A DNA stretch of 64,000 nucleotides, from assembly GCA_016719395.1 (NCBI GenBank), contig JADJZF010000002.1, positions 248,001-312,000 on the forward strand. Direction: 5' to 3'. The DNA is from Candidatus Amarobacter glycogenicus. GTDB lineage: Bacteria; Chloroflexota; Dehalococcoidia; Tepidiformales; Tepidiformaceae. This document shows positions 53,122-62,331 of the stretch, piece after piece (the stretch's first letter is position 1; each line of letters begins with the position of its first letter). A program made the translations under genes and the position numbers. The notes beneath the pieces were generated by a model. It did no database searches and was not told where the DNA came from. It was given only the letters and a program-made list of their open reading frames with translations.

Positions 53122-53943
53122 GTGCCTGCTCAGATCGACAAAGCCAGCTCGTTTCAGGCTCTGCACGCTGCCCCAGGATCGTTCGTCATCCCCAATCCGT
53201 GGGACGGCGGCTCGGCCCGGATCCTCGAGGCGCTCGGCTACAGGGCCCTCGCAACCTCCAGCGGCGCCAGCGCCGGAACTCTTGGACGCCGCGACGGCAA
53301 GATTTCCCGAGACGAAGCTCTCGCTCATTGCGAACTGATCGTGGCGTCGACTGATCTCCCGGTGTCCGCCGACCTCGAGAACGGCTTCGGGTCGACCACT
53401 GCCGACGTTGCCGAGACCTACCGGCTGGCTGCGGAGACTGGCCTCGTGGGGGCCTCCATCGAAGATGCGACCGGTGATCCTGGACAGCTGCTCTTCACCA
53501 TCGAAGAGGCCACCGCTCGCGTCGCGGCGGCCGTGGAGGCAGTCCGTGGGCTGCCGTTCCACTTCACCCTCACCGCCCGTGCCGAAGGGTTCCTGCGCGG
53601 TAACACCGACCTCGATGATGCGATTCGCCGCCTCAAAGCCTACGAAGCGGCAGGCGCCGACGTCCTCTTCGCTCCCGGCCTTCCAGACCTCGATGCGGTT
53701 CGCGCGGTTTGCAGGTCGGTTTCTCGGCCCGTCAACTTCATGGTCGGCGTGCCGCATCGTTCTTTCACCGTTTCCGACCTCACAGCGGCCGGCGTGAAGC
53801 GCATCAGCCTCGCGACCTCGCTCTACCGTGCGGCGATGACGGGGTTGCTTTCGGCCGCCCGCGAAACGCTCGAACACGGCACCTTTGGCTACGTCGAATC
53901 GTCGGTCCCCGGCCGTGAACTCGCGGGCTATCTCCAGGACTGA
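53122..53943 (+). CDS. Isocitrate lyase/PEP mutase family protein
   Basis: GTG at 53122, with AGGAG upstream, gives 273 residues of the ICL/PEPM TIM-barrel family: FVIPNPWDGGSARILEALGY, then the metal-site motif VSADLENGFG and GASIEDATGD. The layout matches the short oxaloacetate-decarboxylase/PEP-mutase-like branch rather than isocitrate lyase itself. The enzymes cleave or form C-C or C-P bonds of 2-oxo acids; the actual substrate is unknown. The preceding 180 bases of open frame have no family similarity. Confidence 0.85.
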   Translation: MPAQIDKASSFQALHAAPGSFVIPNPWDGGSARILEALGYRALATSSGASAGTLGRRDGKISRDEALAHCELIVASTDLPVSADLENGFGSTTADVAETYRLAAETGLVGASIEDATGDPGQLLFTIEEATARVAAAVEAVRGLPFHFTLTARAEGFLRGNTDLDDAIRRLKAYEAAGADVLFAPGLPDLDAVRAVCRSVSRPVNFMVGVPHRSFTVSDLTAAGVKRISLATSLYRAAMTGLLSAARETLEHGTFGYVESSVPGRELAGYLQD

Positions 53944-53946
53944 GCC

Positions 53947-54462
53947 TTACGCGCCCTGCTTCGCCACCCACGCCCGCAAGGCCGCCTCGGTGCTGTCGAA
54001 CGCGATCGTGTCCCATGGGATCTCGTGAGGGGCGAACCAGCCGATCTCGCTCGTCTCGTGACCGACGGCCGGCTCTCCGACAGCCACAGCCTCGTAGACG
54101 ATCACCACCACCCCTGGCTCCACTCGTGTGAAGACGCCGATGAGTTCGAGGCCGGTTACTTCGAGTTGCACTTCTTCGAGTGTCTCCCGGATCGCCGCCT
54201 GCTCGGCGCTCTCCCCCACGTCCATGTAACCGCCGGGGAACACCCAGAATCCTCGCCGGGGTTCGATGTCACGCCGTCCGAGGAGCACCTTTCCCTCACG
54301 CACGGGGATCGTCCCGGCAACGGGGCGCGGATTCAGGTAGTGCACGAACCCGCAGTCCAGGCAGACCATCCGTCTCTTTGTGTCACCCTCGGGGATCGCC
54401 GAGGTCAAACGCTGGCCGCAATGCATGCAGTACCGGCTGAATGCGTGAGGGTGGCTCGCCAA
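53947..54462 (-). CDS. Nudix hydrolase with N-terminal zinc ribbon
   Basis: TTG at 54462, downstream of GGGAGG, gives 171 residues. The N-terminal four-cysteine ribbon (CMHCG and CLDCG) precedes a Nudix box, GGYMDVGESAEQAAIRETLE followed by EVQ, matching GX5EX7REUXEE. The ribbon plus Nudix order resembles NADH-pyrophosphatase relatives, which hydrolyse nucleoside-diphosphate derivatives. Starting at the internal Met would delete the first zinc cysteine, so the TTG is preferred. The gene lies five bases after moaE. Confidence 0.85.
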   Translation of the reverse strand: MASHPHAFSRYCMHCGQRLTSAIPEGDTKRRMVCLDCGFVHYLNPRPVAGTIPVREGKVLLGRRDIEPRRGFWVFPGGYMDVGESAEQAAIRETLEEVQLEVTGLELIGVFTRVEPGVVVIVYEAVAVGEPAVGHETSEIGWFAPHEIPWDTIAFDSTEAALRAWVAKQGA

Positions 54463-54467
54463 CCCGG

Positions 54468-54923
54468 CTAACCCTCCCGCATCGTCGCCGGCGCCTGCTG
54501 TAGCCCGAGCGACTCCGGACCTTCGACCCACGCCTCGCCGTTGTCCCAGACTTCCTTCTTCCAGACGGGCACCCGCTTCTTGATCTGGTTCACGAGCCAG
54601 TGGCCCGCCTCGAACGATTCGGCGCGGTGACCGGACGCCACCGCCACGAGCAGGCTCGTCTCGCCAATCTCCAGCCTGCCGGTCCGATGAAGGACGGCAC
54701 AATCTTCCAGGCCGAACTGCGCCTTCGCCTCTTCCGCGATTTCGCGCATCACTCGTTCGGCCATGGCCGGGTAGGCGTCATACTCCAGGTAGCCGACGGA
54801 CCGGCCCAGGTTGTTGTCGCGAACCACTCCGAGGAACAGGTTCACGGCGCCGCTCGCGGGCGTCTGCACGGCGGCAATCGCTTCGTCCGGCTGAAGTTCC
54901 GATTCGGTCACGCGGATGAGCAT
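54468..54923 (-). CDS. moaE: Molybdopterin synthase catalytic subunit MoaE
   Basis: MoaE, with thiocarboxylated MoaD, adds the dithiolene sulfurs to make molybdopterin. The 151-residue protein has the fold opening MLIRVTESELQPDEAIAAV, GAVNLFLGVVRDNNLGRSV and the active-site lysines in the segment NQIKKRVPVWKKEVWDNGEA. MoaD is encoded four bases upstream on the same strand, so the two are co-transcribed. Confidence 0.93.
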   Translation of the reverse strand: MLIRVTESELQPDEAIAAVQTPASGAVNLFLGVVRDNNLGRSVGYLEYDAYPAMAERVMREIAEEAKAQFGLEDCAVLHRTGRLEIGETSLLVAVASGHRAESFEAGHWLVNQIKKRVPVWKKEVWDNGEAWVEGPESLGLQQAPATMREG

Positions 54924-54927
54924 TGAA

Positions 54928-55173
54928 CTAGCCTCCCGAAACCGGCGGTATCAGGGCGAGCGTCGAGCCCGGCGGTACCGGTTCCCATTCTTTTGCGTAC
55001 TCCTCGTTCAGCGCGTAGAGCAGCGTGGGCACCGAGCTGGCGAGTTCCGGGAATCTTCCCAGGAGCCGGTCACGCACGCGCTCGACGGTGTCACCCGGCT
55101 CGCTCGGCATCGTGAGCTTCCGCGTACCCGCCTTTTCGGCGACCGATGCGAACAGGAGTACGGTGATTTCCAT
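54928..55173 (-). CDS. moaD: Molybdopterin synthase sulfur carrier subunit MoaD
   Basis: An 81-residue ubiquitin-like sulfur carrier beginning MEITVLLFASVAEKAGT and ending in the required Gly-Gly (ALIPPVSGG), the site of thiocarboxylation. Length and the immediately following moaE fit a molybdenum-cofactor pair. The gene is divergent from comF with about 50 bases between them. Confidence 0.92.
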   Translation of the reverse strand: MEITVLLFASVAEKAGTRKLTMPSEPGDTVERVRDRLLGRFPELASSVPTLLYALNEEYAKEWEPVPPGSTLALIPPVSGG

Positions 55174-55223
55174 CCCACCATTGTAGACAGCGCGGACGCT
55201 TTCCCGCCGCTAAACTCGCGGGC

Positions 55224-55925
55224 GTGATTCGCCGGGCCGCCAACGCCGCGCTCGATCTCCTCTACCCGCCCCGCTGTGCCGGTTGCGGCAAGTTCGATCT
55301 GCCCCTTTGCGCCCATTGCGCGGACCTGCTCTCCGAGGCCGCCGGCCAAGGACGGTGCCCCTTCTGCACCGCTGCCTGGGACGGCGATGGCAATTGCCCT
55401 CGTTGCTTTCACCTGCACGAGCTCGAAGGGGTCCGCGCCGCGTTCGAAATGGCGGGCACCGCCCGGAACCTCGTCCACGCGCTGAAGTACCGCTACTACC
55501 GCGCCGTCGCCCCGCTCATGGCCGCGGCCCTCCCGCCCCTGGCGGATGACCTCGGCATCGACCGGTTCTATCCGGTCCCACTCCATCGGTCACGGGAGAA
55601 GCGCCGTGGTTTCAATCAGTCGGCCTTGCTCCTCACCCTCGCCGGTTGGCAACCTGCCCCGGGACTCCGGCGCGTCCGGAAGACCGAGCGCCAGGTTGGG
55701 CAGCGGCTCGGCGAGCGACGCGCGAACGTAGCCGGGGCATTCGAATACGACGGCCCCAGGCTCGACGGGCTCACCGTCGCCCTGGTCGATGATGTCGTCA
55801 CCACCGGCGCCACCGTCATGGAGTGCGCCCGTTCCCTCCAGGATGCCGGCGCCAGGACCGTTTGGGCCCTCGCCTTCGCCCGCGCCAGCTATTCGCCCCA
55901 GACCGACGAACCGATCGACGATTGA
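55224..55925 (+). CDS. ComF-family phosphoribosyltransferase-like protein
   Basis: ComF proteins take part in DNA uptake for natural transformation in several bacteria. GTG at 55224 gives 233 residues with an N-terminal zinc-binding part (CAGCGKFDLPLCAHC; CPFC; CPRC). It also has the PRPP-binding motif VALVDDVVTTGATVMECARS. A conserved LHRSREKRRGFNQS segment precedes it. No other competence gene is adjacent, so transformation ability is only suggested. Confidence 0.88.
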   Translation: MIRRAANAALDLLYPPRCAGCGKFDLPLCAHCADLLSEAAGQGRCPFCTAAWDGDGNCPRCFHLHELEGVRAAFEMAGTARNLVHALKYRYYRAVAPLMAAALPPLADDLGIDRFYPVPLHRSREKRRGFNQSALLLTLAGWQPAPGLRRVRKTERQVGQRLGERRANVAGAFEYDGPRLDGLTVALVDDVVTTGATVMECARSLQDAGARTVWALAFARASYSPQTDEPIDD

Positions 55926-56019
55926 CTGTCCCTAACGGGCGAGGCGGAAAGTCGTTCATCGCGTCTTTACACCCCTGAAGTCTACAATTGCGACACTCTC
56001 TGAGCCCCCGGAGCAACGC

Positions 56020-57009
56020 TTGGCCGCAGGCGCCCTATCGCTCTCCCCACAGGCCGCGCTCGTCGCCGAGACCCTCGGCCGCGTCCGGGCCGAGGTCCAC
56101 AAGGTCATCATCGCGCAGGAAGAGCTGATCGATCGGCTCCTTGTCGGGATGCTCTGCCAGGGGCACATCCTGGTAGAGGGCGTTCCGGGCCTCGCCAAGA
56201 CGCTCACGGTTTCCACACTCGCGAAGGCCCTCGACCTCAAGTTCGTCCGGATCCAATTCACGCCGGACCTGTTGCCCGCCGACCTGATTGGCACCGAGAT
56301 ATTCAACCAGGCCGATGGGCAATTCACCGTGCGGCGCGGTCCCGTCTTCGCCAACCTCGTCCTCGCCGACGAGGTGAACCGTGCTCCGGCGAAGGTCCAG
56401 TCCGCTCTCCTCGAGGCGATGCAAGAGCGCCAGGTCTCTATCGGCGGCCAGACGATGCCACTGGATGAGCCCTTCCTAGTGATGGCAACACAGAACCCCA
56501 TCGAGCAAGAGGGAACTTACCCGCTCCCCGAAGCCCAGCTCGACCGCTTCCTCCTGAAGGTGAAAGTCGATTACCCCACGCGCCAGGAAGAACGCCAGAT
56601 CCTCGAGATCGGCCTGAACGGCGCCACCCCCGCCGTCAACGTCGCGGCCCACGCGATGGACCTTGCCGCCGCTCGCCGGGCCGTCCAGGAGGTCGCCATG
56701 GACGAGGCCCTGAAGGAGTACATCGTCCAGCTGATCTATGCGACTCGCCGACCGGCGGCCTATCGACTTCCCGAATTAACGTCGCTCATCGGTTACGGCG
56801 CCTCGCCGCGCGCCAGCATCGCGCTCGCCCAGGCGTCCCGCGCTCACGCCTTTCTCCGCGGCCGCGCCTACACCACTCCTGACGATGTGAAGGCTCTCGC
56901 CCACGATGTCCTTCGCCATCGCATCGTCACGACCTACGAAGCCGAAGCGGAAGAACTCTCGACCGATGACATCATCGACCGCGTCCTTGCGGGCGTCGAC
57001 GTCCCCTAG
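56020..57009 (+). CDS. MoxR-family AAA+ ATPase
   Basis: A chaperone-like AAA+ ATPase, 329 residues from a TTG start with GGAG upstream. Motifs are Walker A EGVPGLAKTLTVSTLAK, FTPDLLPADLIG, Walker B VLADEVNRAPAKVQSALLEA, sensor-1 LVMATQNPIEQEGTYPLPEA and the C-terminal LIGYGASPRASIAL. It heads the Bat operon. Such ATPases are thought to mature the VWA proteins encoded with them. A DUF58 gene follows 39 bases later. Confidence 0.92.
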   Translation: MAAGALSLSPQAALVAETLGRVRAEVHKVIIAQEELIDRLLVGMLCQGHILVEGVPGLAKTLTVSTLAKALDLKFVRIQFTPDLLPADLIGTEIFNQADGQFTVRRGPVFANLVLADEVNRAPAKVQSALLEAMQERQVSIGGQTMPLDEPFLVMATQNPIEQEGTYPLPEAQLDRFLLKVKVDYPTRQEERQILEIGLNGATPAVNVAAHAMDLAAARRAVQEVAMDEALKEYIVQLIYATRRPAAYRLPELTSLIGYGASPRASIALAQASRAHAFLRGRAYTTPDDVKALAHDVLRHRIVTTYEAEAEELSTDDIIDRVLAGVDVP

Positions 57010-57048
57010 GAGTCCTCGGATGGCGGTCCGGCCTCGTCTTCAGCGCCC

Positions 57049-57780
57049 ATGTCTCCTTGCCGCGGCAGTGACTTCCCGGCGCTCGCCATGAGACTCCCGT
57101 TCGCGCGGAAGAGTCCGCCGTACGATCCGCTTCGCCCCGGCGAACCGCGTCCCGGAAGCATCCCGCCCGAACTCCTCGATCGCATCCGCGCCATCGAAAT
57201 CAAGGCTCGCCGCCTCGTGAACGATCTCTTCCTCGGCGAGTACCACGCGGTGTTCCGCGGCCGCGGAATCGAATTCGACGAACTTCGGCCGTACCTCCCA
57301 GGCGACGACATCCGCTCGATCGACTGGAAGGCCCTTGCCCGCACCGGGACCCCGATGATCCGCCGCTACCGCGAAGACCGCGATCTCACGGTGATGTTCG
57401 TAGTCGACGTGAGTGCGTCGCAGCGCGCCGGTTCACATCCACAGACCAAGGCCGACCTTGCCGCAGAGATCTGCGCCGTCCTTGCCCTCGCCGCAATCCG
57501 CAACAAGGATCGGGTGGGCCTCCTCCTCTTCGCGAGCAAGCCGGAGCGCTTTGTGCGCCCCTCCGGCGGCGCCACTAGCGAAACCGGTCGGCCCGCTGAA
57601 GTCGACACCAGCAGCAAGGAGGTCCGCGAGGCTTATGCCGCGCACGTCGCCGCACTGGATAGGGAGAGGCGCCTTGCCTTCGGCACGGTTGGGATCGATG
57701 AGATCGCAGTCGTTGTAGGGACCGATTACGTGCCGGCGCTCCTTCGCTTCTTCAGGCGCCGCACGGTGGGCGCGGCGTGA
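57049..57780 (+). CDS. DUF58 domain protein
   Basis: The conserved partner of MoxR in Bat operons. The product is 243 residues from ATG at 57049, with an alternative ATG at 57088. It shows EYHAVFRGRGIEFDELRPYL and the GDDIRSIDWKALARTGTPMI signature, then a VWA-like fold with a MIDAS-type DVSAS in VMFVVDVSASQRAG. It overlaps the next gene by four bases. Confidence 0.85.
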   Translation: MSPCRGSDFPALAMRLPFARKSPPYDPLRPGEPRPGSIPPELLDRIRAIEIKARRLVNDLFLGEYHAVFRGRGIEFDELRPYLPGDDIRSIDWKALARTGTPMIRRYREDRDLTVMFVVDVSASQRAGSHPQTKADLAAEICAVLALAAIRNKDRVGLLLFASKPERFVRPSGGATSETGRPAEVDTSSKEVREAYAAHVAALDRERRLAFGTVGIDEIAVVVGTDYVPALLRFFRRRTVGAA

Positions 57781-58667
57781 AGCGCCTCCCGCTCCTGCTG
57801 ATGGCGGTCGTGGGGTTGGCCGTGCTCCCATCGACCCCTGTGCGCGGTGAAGACTCTGTCCGGCTCTCCCGCACCAACGCCCTCATCGGCGAACACCTGG
57901 TCATGGAAATCCGCGTCACCGCGCCCCCAAAGGCAACCGTCGAACTGACGCCAGGAACTCCCTCCTGGGCCGGCGTCGAACTCGTCGGCATCGATGATGT
58001 CACCCAGGTCCCCGGCGCCGATGGTGTTGTCTGGTATATCGCGGCTCGCATCGCCCCGTTCGCGCCCGGTACGGTGTCGTTCGCGCCATCCGTCGCCATC
58101 GTCGAGGGGTCCGAGGCGGTTACCGTTGAGCTGCCGCCTGTGCAGCTGACGGCCGTGGCAACCCTCCCTGCCGATGCTGAACTCGCCCTTTCGCCGTTGC
58201 CTCCACCGGTTGCGATTGCCGGGGCCGAGTCGCCGCTGTTCAAACCGGTCCTCGTTGCGGGCGGCCTGTTTGGCGCAGCGCTGCTCTCGCTCGCCGTCTG
58301 GCTGCTGCTGCGTGTCGCCGGCCGCCGCGTTCGAAGGCACGTGCCACTCGTTGCCGTGCCCGAAGCCCCGGCTTCACTCGAAGGCGCCGAACAGGTCCTC
58401 GATACCGACCCGGTCGCCGCCTACCGGCTGATGTCGTCGGTCGTGAAGAGCGAACTCGCCCGCCGCTACGGTCTGCGCGCGACAGCCCTCACCTCCAGTG
58501 AACTCCGCAGGCGGCTCGAAGCAGAGGGTGACCGCTGGCAAGCGCGCCTCGTCGGCGGCCTCCTCGAAGAATGCGACTCGGTTATCTACGCGGGCTACAG
58601 GCCGGCCGCGGAACGCCGCCAGGCCGATCTCACGATGGCCCGCGAGATCGTCGAGGTGGCTGGCTGA
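57777..58667 (+). CDS. BatD-like membrane protein
   Basis: A 296-residue protein from GTG at 57777 with a signal sequence (KRLPLLLMAVVGLAVLPSTPV). An extracytoplasmic beta-rich domain follows (VRLSRTNALIGEHLVMEIRV; PFAPGTVSFAPSV), then a membrane helix near 160-183. A cytoplasmic helical domain ends the protein (ASLEGAEQVLDTDPVAAYRL and SSELRRRLEAEGDRWQARL). Layout and position match BatD/oxygen-tolerance proteins joined to a DUF4381-like tail. The start overlaps DUF58 by four bases and the end overlaps batA by one. Confidence 0.7.
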   Translation: MKRLPLLLMAVVGLAVLPSTPVRGEDSVRLSRTNALIGEHLVMEIRVTAPPKATVELTPGTPSWAGVELVGIDDVTQVPGADGVVWYIAARIAPFAPGTVSFAPSVAIVEGSEAVTVELPPVQLTAVATLPADAELALSPLPPPVAIAGAESPLFKPVLVAGGLFGAALLSLAVWLLLRVAGRRVRRHVPLVAVPEAPASLEGAEQVLDTDPVAAYRLMSSVVKSELARRYGLRATALTSSELRRRLEAEGDRWQARLVGGLLEECDSVIYAGYRPAAERRQADLTMAREIVEVAG

Positions 58668-59605
58668 TGGAACTCGCCGAACCCCTCGCTCTTGCCCTCG
58701 CCTTGTTCGCTGTGCCGGTGGCTGTCCTGGCCCGCCGCAAACCCCGCGGCTACACCATCCCTTCCACGGGGGCCGTCGCTTCGTTGCGCCCGACAGTGCG
58801 CCTCCGTGCGGCCAGGCTCCTCCCGGCTCTGCGGGTCGCCGCCGTCCTGATGCTCGCTGTTGCGGTCGCCGGTCCACGCCAGGGCGATGCCGACGCCGTC
58901 GTCCCGGGCGAGGGAGTCGATATCGCCCTGGCAATCGACATCTCGAGTTCGATGGATGCTCGGAACGCCCCCGGAAGGTCCCGGCTCGATGCCACGAAGG
59001 AGGTCGTCAGGGAGTTCATCACTTCTCGCGAGAACGACCGGGTCGGCCTGGTCGTATTCCGCCAGGACGCCCTCGCCCTCTCGCCGCCCAGCCTGGACTA
59101 CGAGGCCCTCGACCGGATGGTTGTCAACATCGAGAAGGAAGTCATCCCGGATGGCACAGGCATCGGCGTCGCCCTCGCCGGAGCGCTGAACATGCTCCAG
59201 GACTCCACTGCGGCCAGCCGGATCGTCATTCTCCTCACCGACGGACAGCAGACTGCCGACTCCATTTCGCCCGAAGAAGCCGCCGAGCTCGCCATATCGC
59301 TCAAGATCCGTGTTTACACGATCGGCGTCGTCACCCGGAGCGAGCCCGGTCTCAACGAAGGCATCGCCGAGGAGCTGTTGACTGCCGTCAGCGACCGGAC
59401 CGGCGCCATCTACTTCGAAGCCGATAGTCCAGAAGCGCTCCAGGATGTCTACGACGAGATCGCTTCCCTGGAACAGAGCCGAGTCGGGCGGGCCTCCTTC
59501 GATAGCTTCACCGAATGGGCCCCGTGGTTCTCCATTGCGGCGGCCGCGCTTCTCGCCCTCGAGCTGGCGCTCCGCGGGACCTTCCTCCGGAGGACACCCG
59601 CATGA
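58667..59605 (+). CDS. BatA-type VWA membrane protein
   Basis: ATG at 58667, overlapping the BatD-like stop, gives 312 residues. Two N-terminal hydrophobic stretches and a final C-terminal helix (WFSIAAAALLALELAL) flank a VWA domain with a MIDAS motif DISSSM and LLTDGQQTADS. BatA and BatB form membrane VWA pairs in aerotolerance and stress operons. The stop overlaps the BatB-like gene (ATGA). Confidence 0.85.
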   Translation: MELAEPLALALALFAVPVAVLARRKPRGYTIPSTGAVASLRPTVRLRAARLLPALRVAAVLMLAVAVAGPRQGDADAVVPGEGVDIALAIDISSSMDARNAPGRSRLDATKEVVREFITSRENDRVGLVVFRQDALALSPPSLDYEALDRMVVNIEKEVIPDGTGIGVALAGALNMLQDSTAASRIVILLTDGQQTADSISPEEAAELAISLKIRVYTIGVVTRSEPGLNEGIAEELLTAVSDRTGAIYFEADSPEALQDVYDEIASLEQSRVGRASFDSFTEWAPWFSIAAAALLALELALRGTFLRRTPA

Positions 59606-61389
59606 GCAGCGTGAGTTTCGCCAACCCCTGGATTCTCGTTGTCTTGCCGGTCATCCCGCTGGCGCTGGCCGTCTGGTGGCGGGGCACCGCCCGTGCCCGC
59701 GAACGAGCCCGGAGCCTTTCGCGCACCGGCAGCGCCCGGCCGCCTTATGCCGCTGCCTGTCTGTTCTCTCTCGCTGCCGTCGCCGCCGTCGCCTCTGCCG
59801 CTCAACCGCGCTGGGGGACGCGCGAGAGTGAGGTTCCCCGGACCGGCGCCGACCTCGTGGTTGTCATCGACATCTCCCGCAGCATGGACGCCCGCGATGT
59901 CGCCCCGACCAGGCTCGAAGCCGCCAAGGAGACGGTTAACGCCGTCATGGACCGCCTCGGCGGCGACCGCGTGGGGCTCGTCGTCTTTGCCGGTGATTCG
60001 CGCGTTCGTTTTCCCCTCACCACGGACTTCGTTGCCGCTCGCCAGGTGGTCGATTCCCTCCAGACAGGTACCGTGCTCGTCCAGGCCGGCACCAGCGCAG
60101 CCCTCGGCCTCGAACAGGCCGTCTCCCTGCTCAGCGAAGACGCCGAGGCTGGCCGCGTCATCCTCTTGATCACGGATGGCGACGACCTCGGCGGCGATCC
60201 CGCCGCCGCGGCAATTCGCGTCCAGCAGTCCGGCGCCGACCTCCTCGTCGCGGGAGTTGGCACCGCATCCGGCTCGATCGTTCCGGTCGTGGACCCGCGC
60301 ACCGGCATCGAGGCGCCCAAGCTGGACGTCACGGGAGCGCAAATCGTGACGAAATTGAACGAGCCATTCCTGCGTGCGCTTGCGACCGCCGGTGGTGGGA
60401 GGTATGTGGGTTCGGACCTCGCGCTGGTCCCGGGCGCGGTCGATGGCCGCCTCCGTGCGCTCGAACGTTCGCGGATCGAATCCCGCCCGGCGATCCTCCC
60501 CGTTGAGCGTTACCAGCTGTTTGCCGGGATTGCCCTTGCCGCGCTCCTCCTCGGCGCACTGGCCGAACGTTTCGCGCGTTTCCCGCTCCGCGCTGGCGTC
60601 GCGCTGGCGGCCCTCGCGGTCATCCTCGGCGGCTGTGCGACGGAGAGCTACCGGGCGAACGAAGAAGGACGCAAGGCCATGGAGCGCGGCGACTACGGTC
60701 TCGCGGTCGAAAAATTCCTCGAAGTCCAGGTCGCACGCCCGGATGACCCGGCGGTCGCGCTGAACCTCGCCGCCGCCTACGCCGCCGCTGGCCGCGAGAC
60801 CGAAGCGATCGCCGCCGCTCGGAGGGCGCTGGCCTCCAACAATGCAGCCACGCGCGCCCGCGCTTACAGCTCCATCGGCCACCACCAGTTCGCCCTCGAA
60901 CGCCTCAACGAGGCATTGGACGCCTTCCGCCGCGCCCTCCTCGATAACCCGGATGACGACGCCGCCCGCCACGACTACGAGGTCGTGCTCCGCCTCCTCT
61001 TTCCCGCCATCGAACCCACGCCAACACCACCGCCCCCGTCTCCCGGAACCGGTGGCGAAACGCCGGCGCCCCCGGCGAGCGCCAGCCCGGGGACATCGCC
61101 CGGGAGCGGAGGCGGTGTTCCCACCGGTGTGGCTGGCACGCCGTCCCCGGCGGGCTCCGGCTCGGGTGAGGGGACGCCTTCCGCTGGCTCTACTCGCCAG
61201 GCTTCGCTTGCCGAACTCGAACGCCAGCTTCGCGACATCGACCAGCAGGTCGCCCGGCTCCTCGAAGCTGCGGGCGAGACACCAACGCCGCAGCAGGCGC
61301 TCGAGATCCTCCGCATCCTCGCGGAACGCGCCGAAATCGCCAGCAAGCGTGACTCCCTCACCGGGGGCGGTGGGCCCCGGGACTACTGA
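59602..61389 (+). CDS. BatB-type VWA protein fused to TPR (BatC-like) region
   Basis: ATG at 59602 gives 595 residues. Membrane helices at the N-terminus surround a VWA domain with MIDAS DISRSM and LLITDGDDLGGD. A third helix (FAGIALAALLLGALAERF) is followed by a lipobox-like ILGGCATESY. Then come two or three TPR units (AMERGDYGLAVEKFLEVQVA; RAYSSIGHHQFALERLNEAL), a Pro/Thr/Gly linker and a coiled C-terminus. In many operons BatB and BatC are separate genes, so this looks like a fusion. End of the MoxR-Bat operon. Confidence 0.82.
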   Translation: MSSVSFANPWILVVLPVIPLALAVWWRGTARARERARSLSRTGSARPPYAAACLFSLAAVAAVASAAQPRWGTRESEVPRTGADLVVVIDISRSMDARDVAPTRLEAAKETVNAVMDRLGGDRVGLVVFAGDSRVRFPLTTDFVAARQVVDSLQTGTVLVQAGTSAALGLEQAVSLLSEDAEAGRVILLITDGDDLGGDPAAAAIRVQQSGADLLVAGVGTASGSIVPVVDPRTGIEAPKLDVTGAQIVTKLNEPFLRALATAGGGRYVGSDLALVPGAVDGRLRALERSRIESRPAILPVERYQLFAGIALAALLLGALAERFARFPLRAGVALAALAVILGGCATESYRANEEGRKAMERGDYGLAVEKFLEVQVARPDDPAVALNLAAAYAAAGRETEAIAAARRALASNNAATRARAYSSIGHHQFALERLNEALDAFRRALLDNPDDDAARHDYEVVLRLLFPAIEPTPTPPPPSPGTGGETPAPPASASPGTSPGSGGGVPTGVAGTPSPAGSGSGEGTPSAGSTRQASLAELERQLRDIDQQVARLLEAAGETPTPQQALEILRILAERAEIASKRDSLTGGGGPRDY

Positions 61390-61443
61390 AACCGGGAGTG
61401 GGCCGCCGATCTACCGTTCGAGGATCCGGTACACTCCACCGCC

Positions 61444-61689
61444 ATGCGCGCTGTCTTCGTCATGATCAAAACCGAACCCGGCCACGCGACTGAGGTGGCC
61501 AATCGCGTCGCCGAGGTCGAGTCCTTCTCCGAGTGTTACAGCATCACCGGCCAATACGACCTGCTGGCGAAGCTCTACATTTCGGACGTCGACGGGCTCG
61601 GGAGGCTGATCGAACGTGACATCCACGCCATCCCGCACATCCGCGACACGTTCACAATCCTGACTTTCGAAGCATTCGGCGCAGGGTAG
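61444..61689 (+). CDS. Stand-alone Lrp/AsnC ligand-binding (RAM) domain protein
   Basis: An 81-residue protein with the Lrp/AsnC C-terminal effector-domain fold: RAVFVMIKTEPGHATEVANR, SITGQYDLLAKLYISDVDGL and HIRDTFTILTFEAF. There is no helix-turn-helix, so it cannot bind DNA alone; stand-alone RAM domains bind amino acids or modulate partners. It is 55 bases after the Bat operon and 18 bases from the convergent yajQ end. Confidence 0.82.
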   Translation: MRAVFVMIKTEPGHATEVANRVAEVESFSECYSITGQYDLLAKLYISDVDGLGRLIERDIHAIPHIRDTFTILTFEAFGAG

Positions 61690-61707
61690 GCGCCTCCCGG
61701 GACCGCC

Positions 61708-62208
61708 CTACCGGTAGTTTCCGAACTTGAGTTCGATCCCGTAATCCTGCGCCTTCAGGTCGGTGATCACCTGCTGGAGTTCATCGCGGTTGGGGCTGCT
61801 GATTCGCACCGCGTCGCCCTGGACCTGCGCCTGGGCCTTCTTGTATTTCTGGTCTTTCACGAACTTCACGATCTTCTTCGCGATGTCCTGCTCGATCGCC
61901 TGGACGAGCGTGACCTCCTGCCGGATCGTTCCCTGCGACGCCTTCTGTGCCGTACCCCGGACGAGGTTCTGCACCGGCACGTTCCGGGCGATGAGCCGCC
62001 CCTGGATAACCTGCCACATCGCTTCGAGCTTGTACTCGTCGGCCGCGTGCAGCCCGATCTTCGTCGCGTTATGCTCGTAGTCGATCTCGGCAACCACGTT
62101 CTTGAAATCGAAACGGGTTGAGATCTCCTTCCGGGCCTGGTTCACCGCGTTCGCGACCTCCTGGAGGTCGCACCCGGTAGTGATATCGAACGTTTCGTCT
62201 TTCGCCAT
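61708..62208 (-). CDS. YajQ-family nucleotide-binding protein
   Basis: The 166-residue protein matches YajQ: DETFDITTGCDLQEVANAVN at the start, KEISTRFDFKNVVAEIDYEH, then QKASQGTIRQEVTLVQAI and the ending DYGIELKFGNYR. YajQ proteins bind nucleotides or RNA; some bind cyclic di-GMP and act as co-regulators. Length is normal. It is transcribed away from the mutase gene with about 120 bases between. Confidence 0.92.
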   Translation of the reverse strand: MAKDETFDITTGCDLQEVANAVNQARKEISTRFDFKNVVAEIDYEHNATKIGLHAADEYKLEAMWQVIQGRLIARNVPVQNLVRGTAQKASQGTIRQEVTLVQAIEQDIAKKIVKFVKDQKYKKAQAQVQGDAVRISSPNRDELQQVITDLKAQDYGIELKFGNYR

Positions 62209-62331
62209 CAGTCAAGGATACGCGCCCCTGATCTCTCGCTGTAGCGGCCTCCGTTCACGATGTCTCGAAAGTCTCCATCTGCTCCCGCTAGACTATCCCC
62301 AACTGAGTCCGGCAAAGGCAGGCCACACCCC

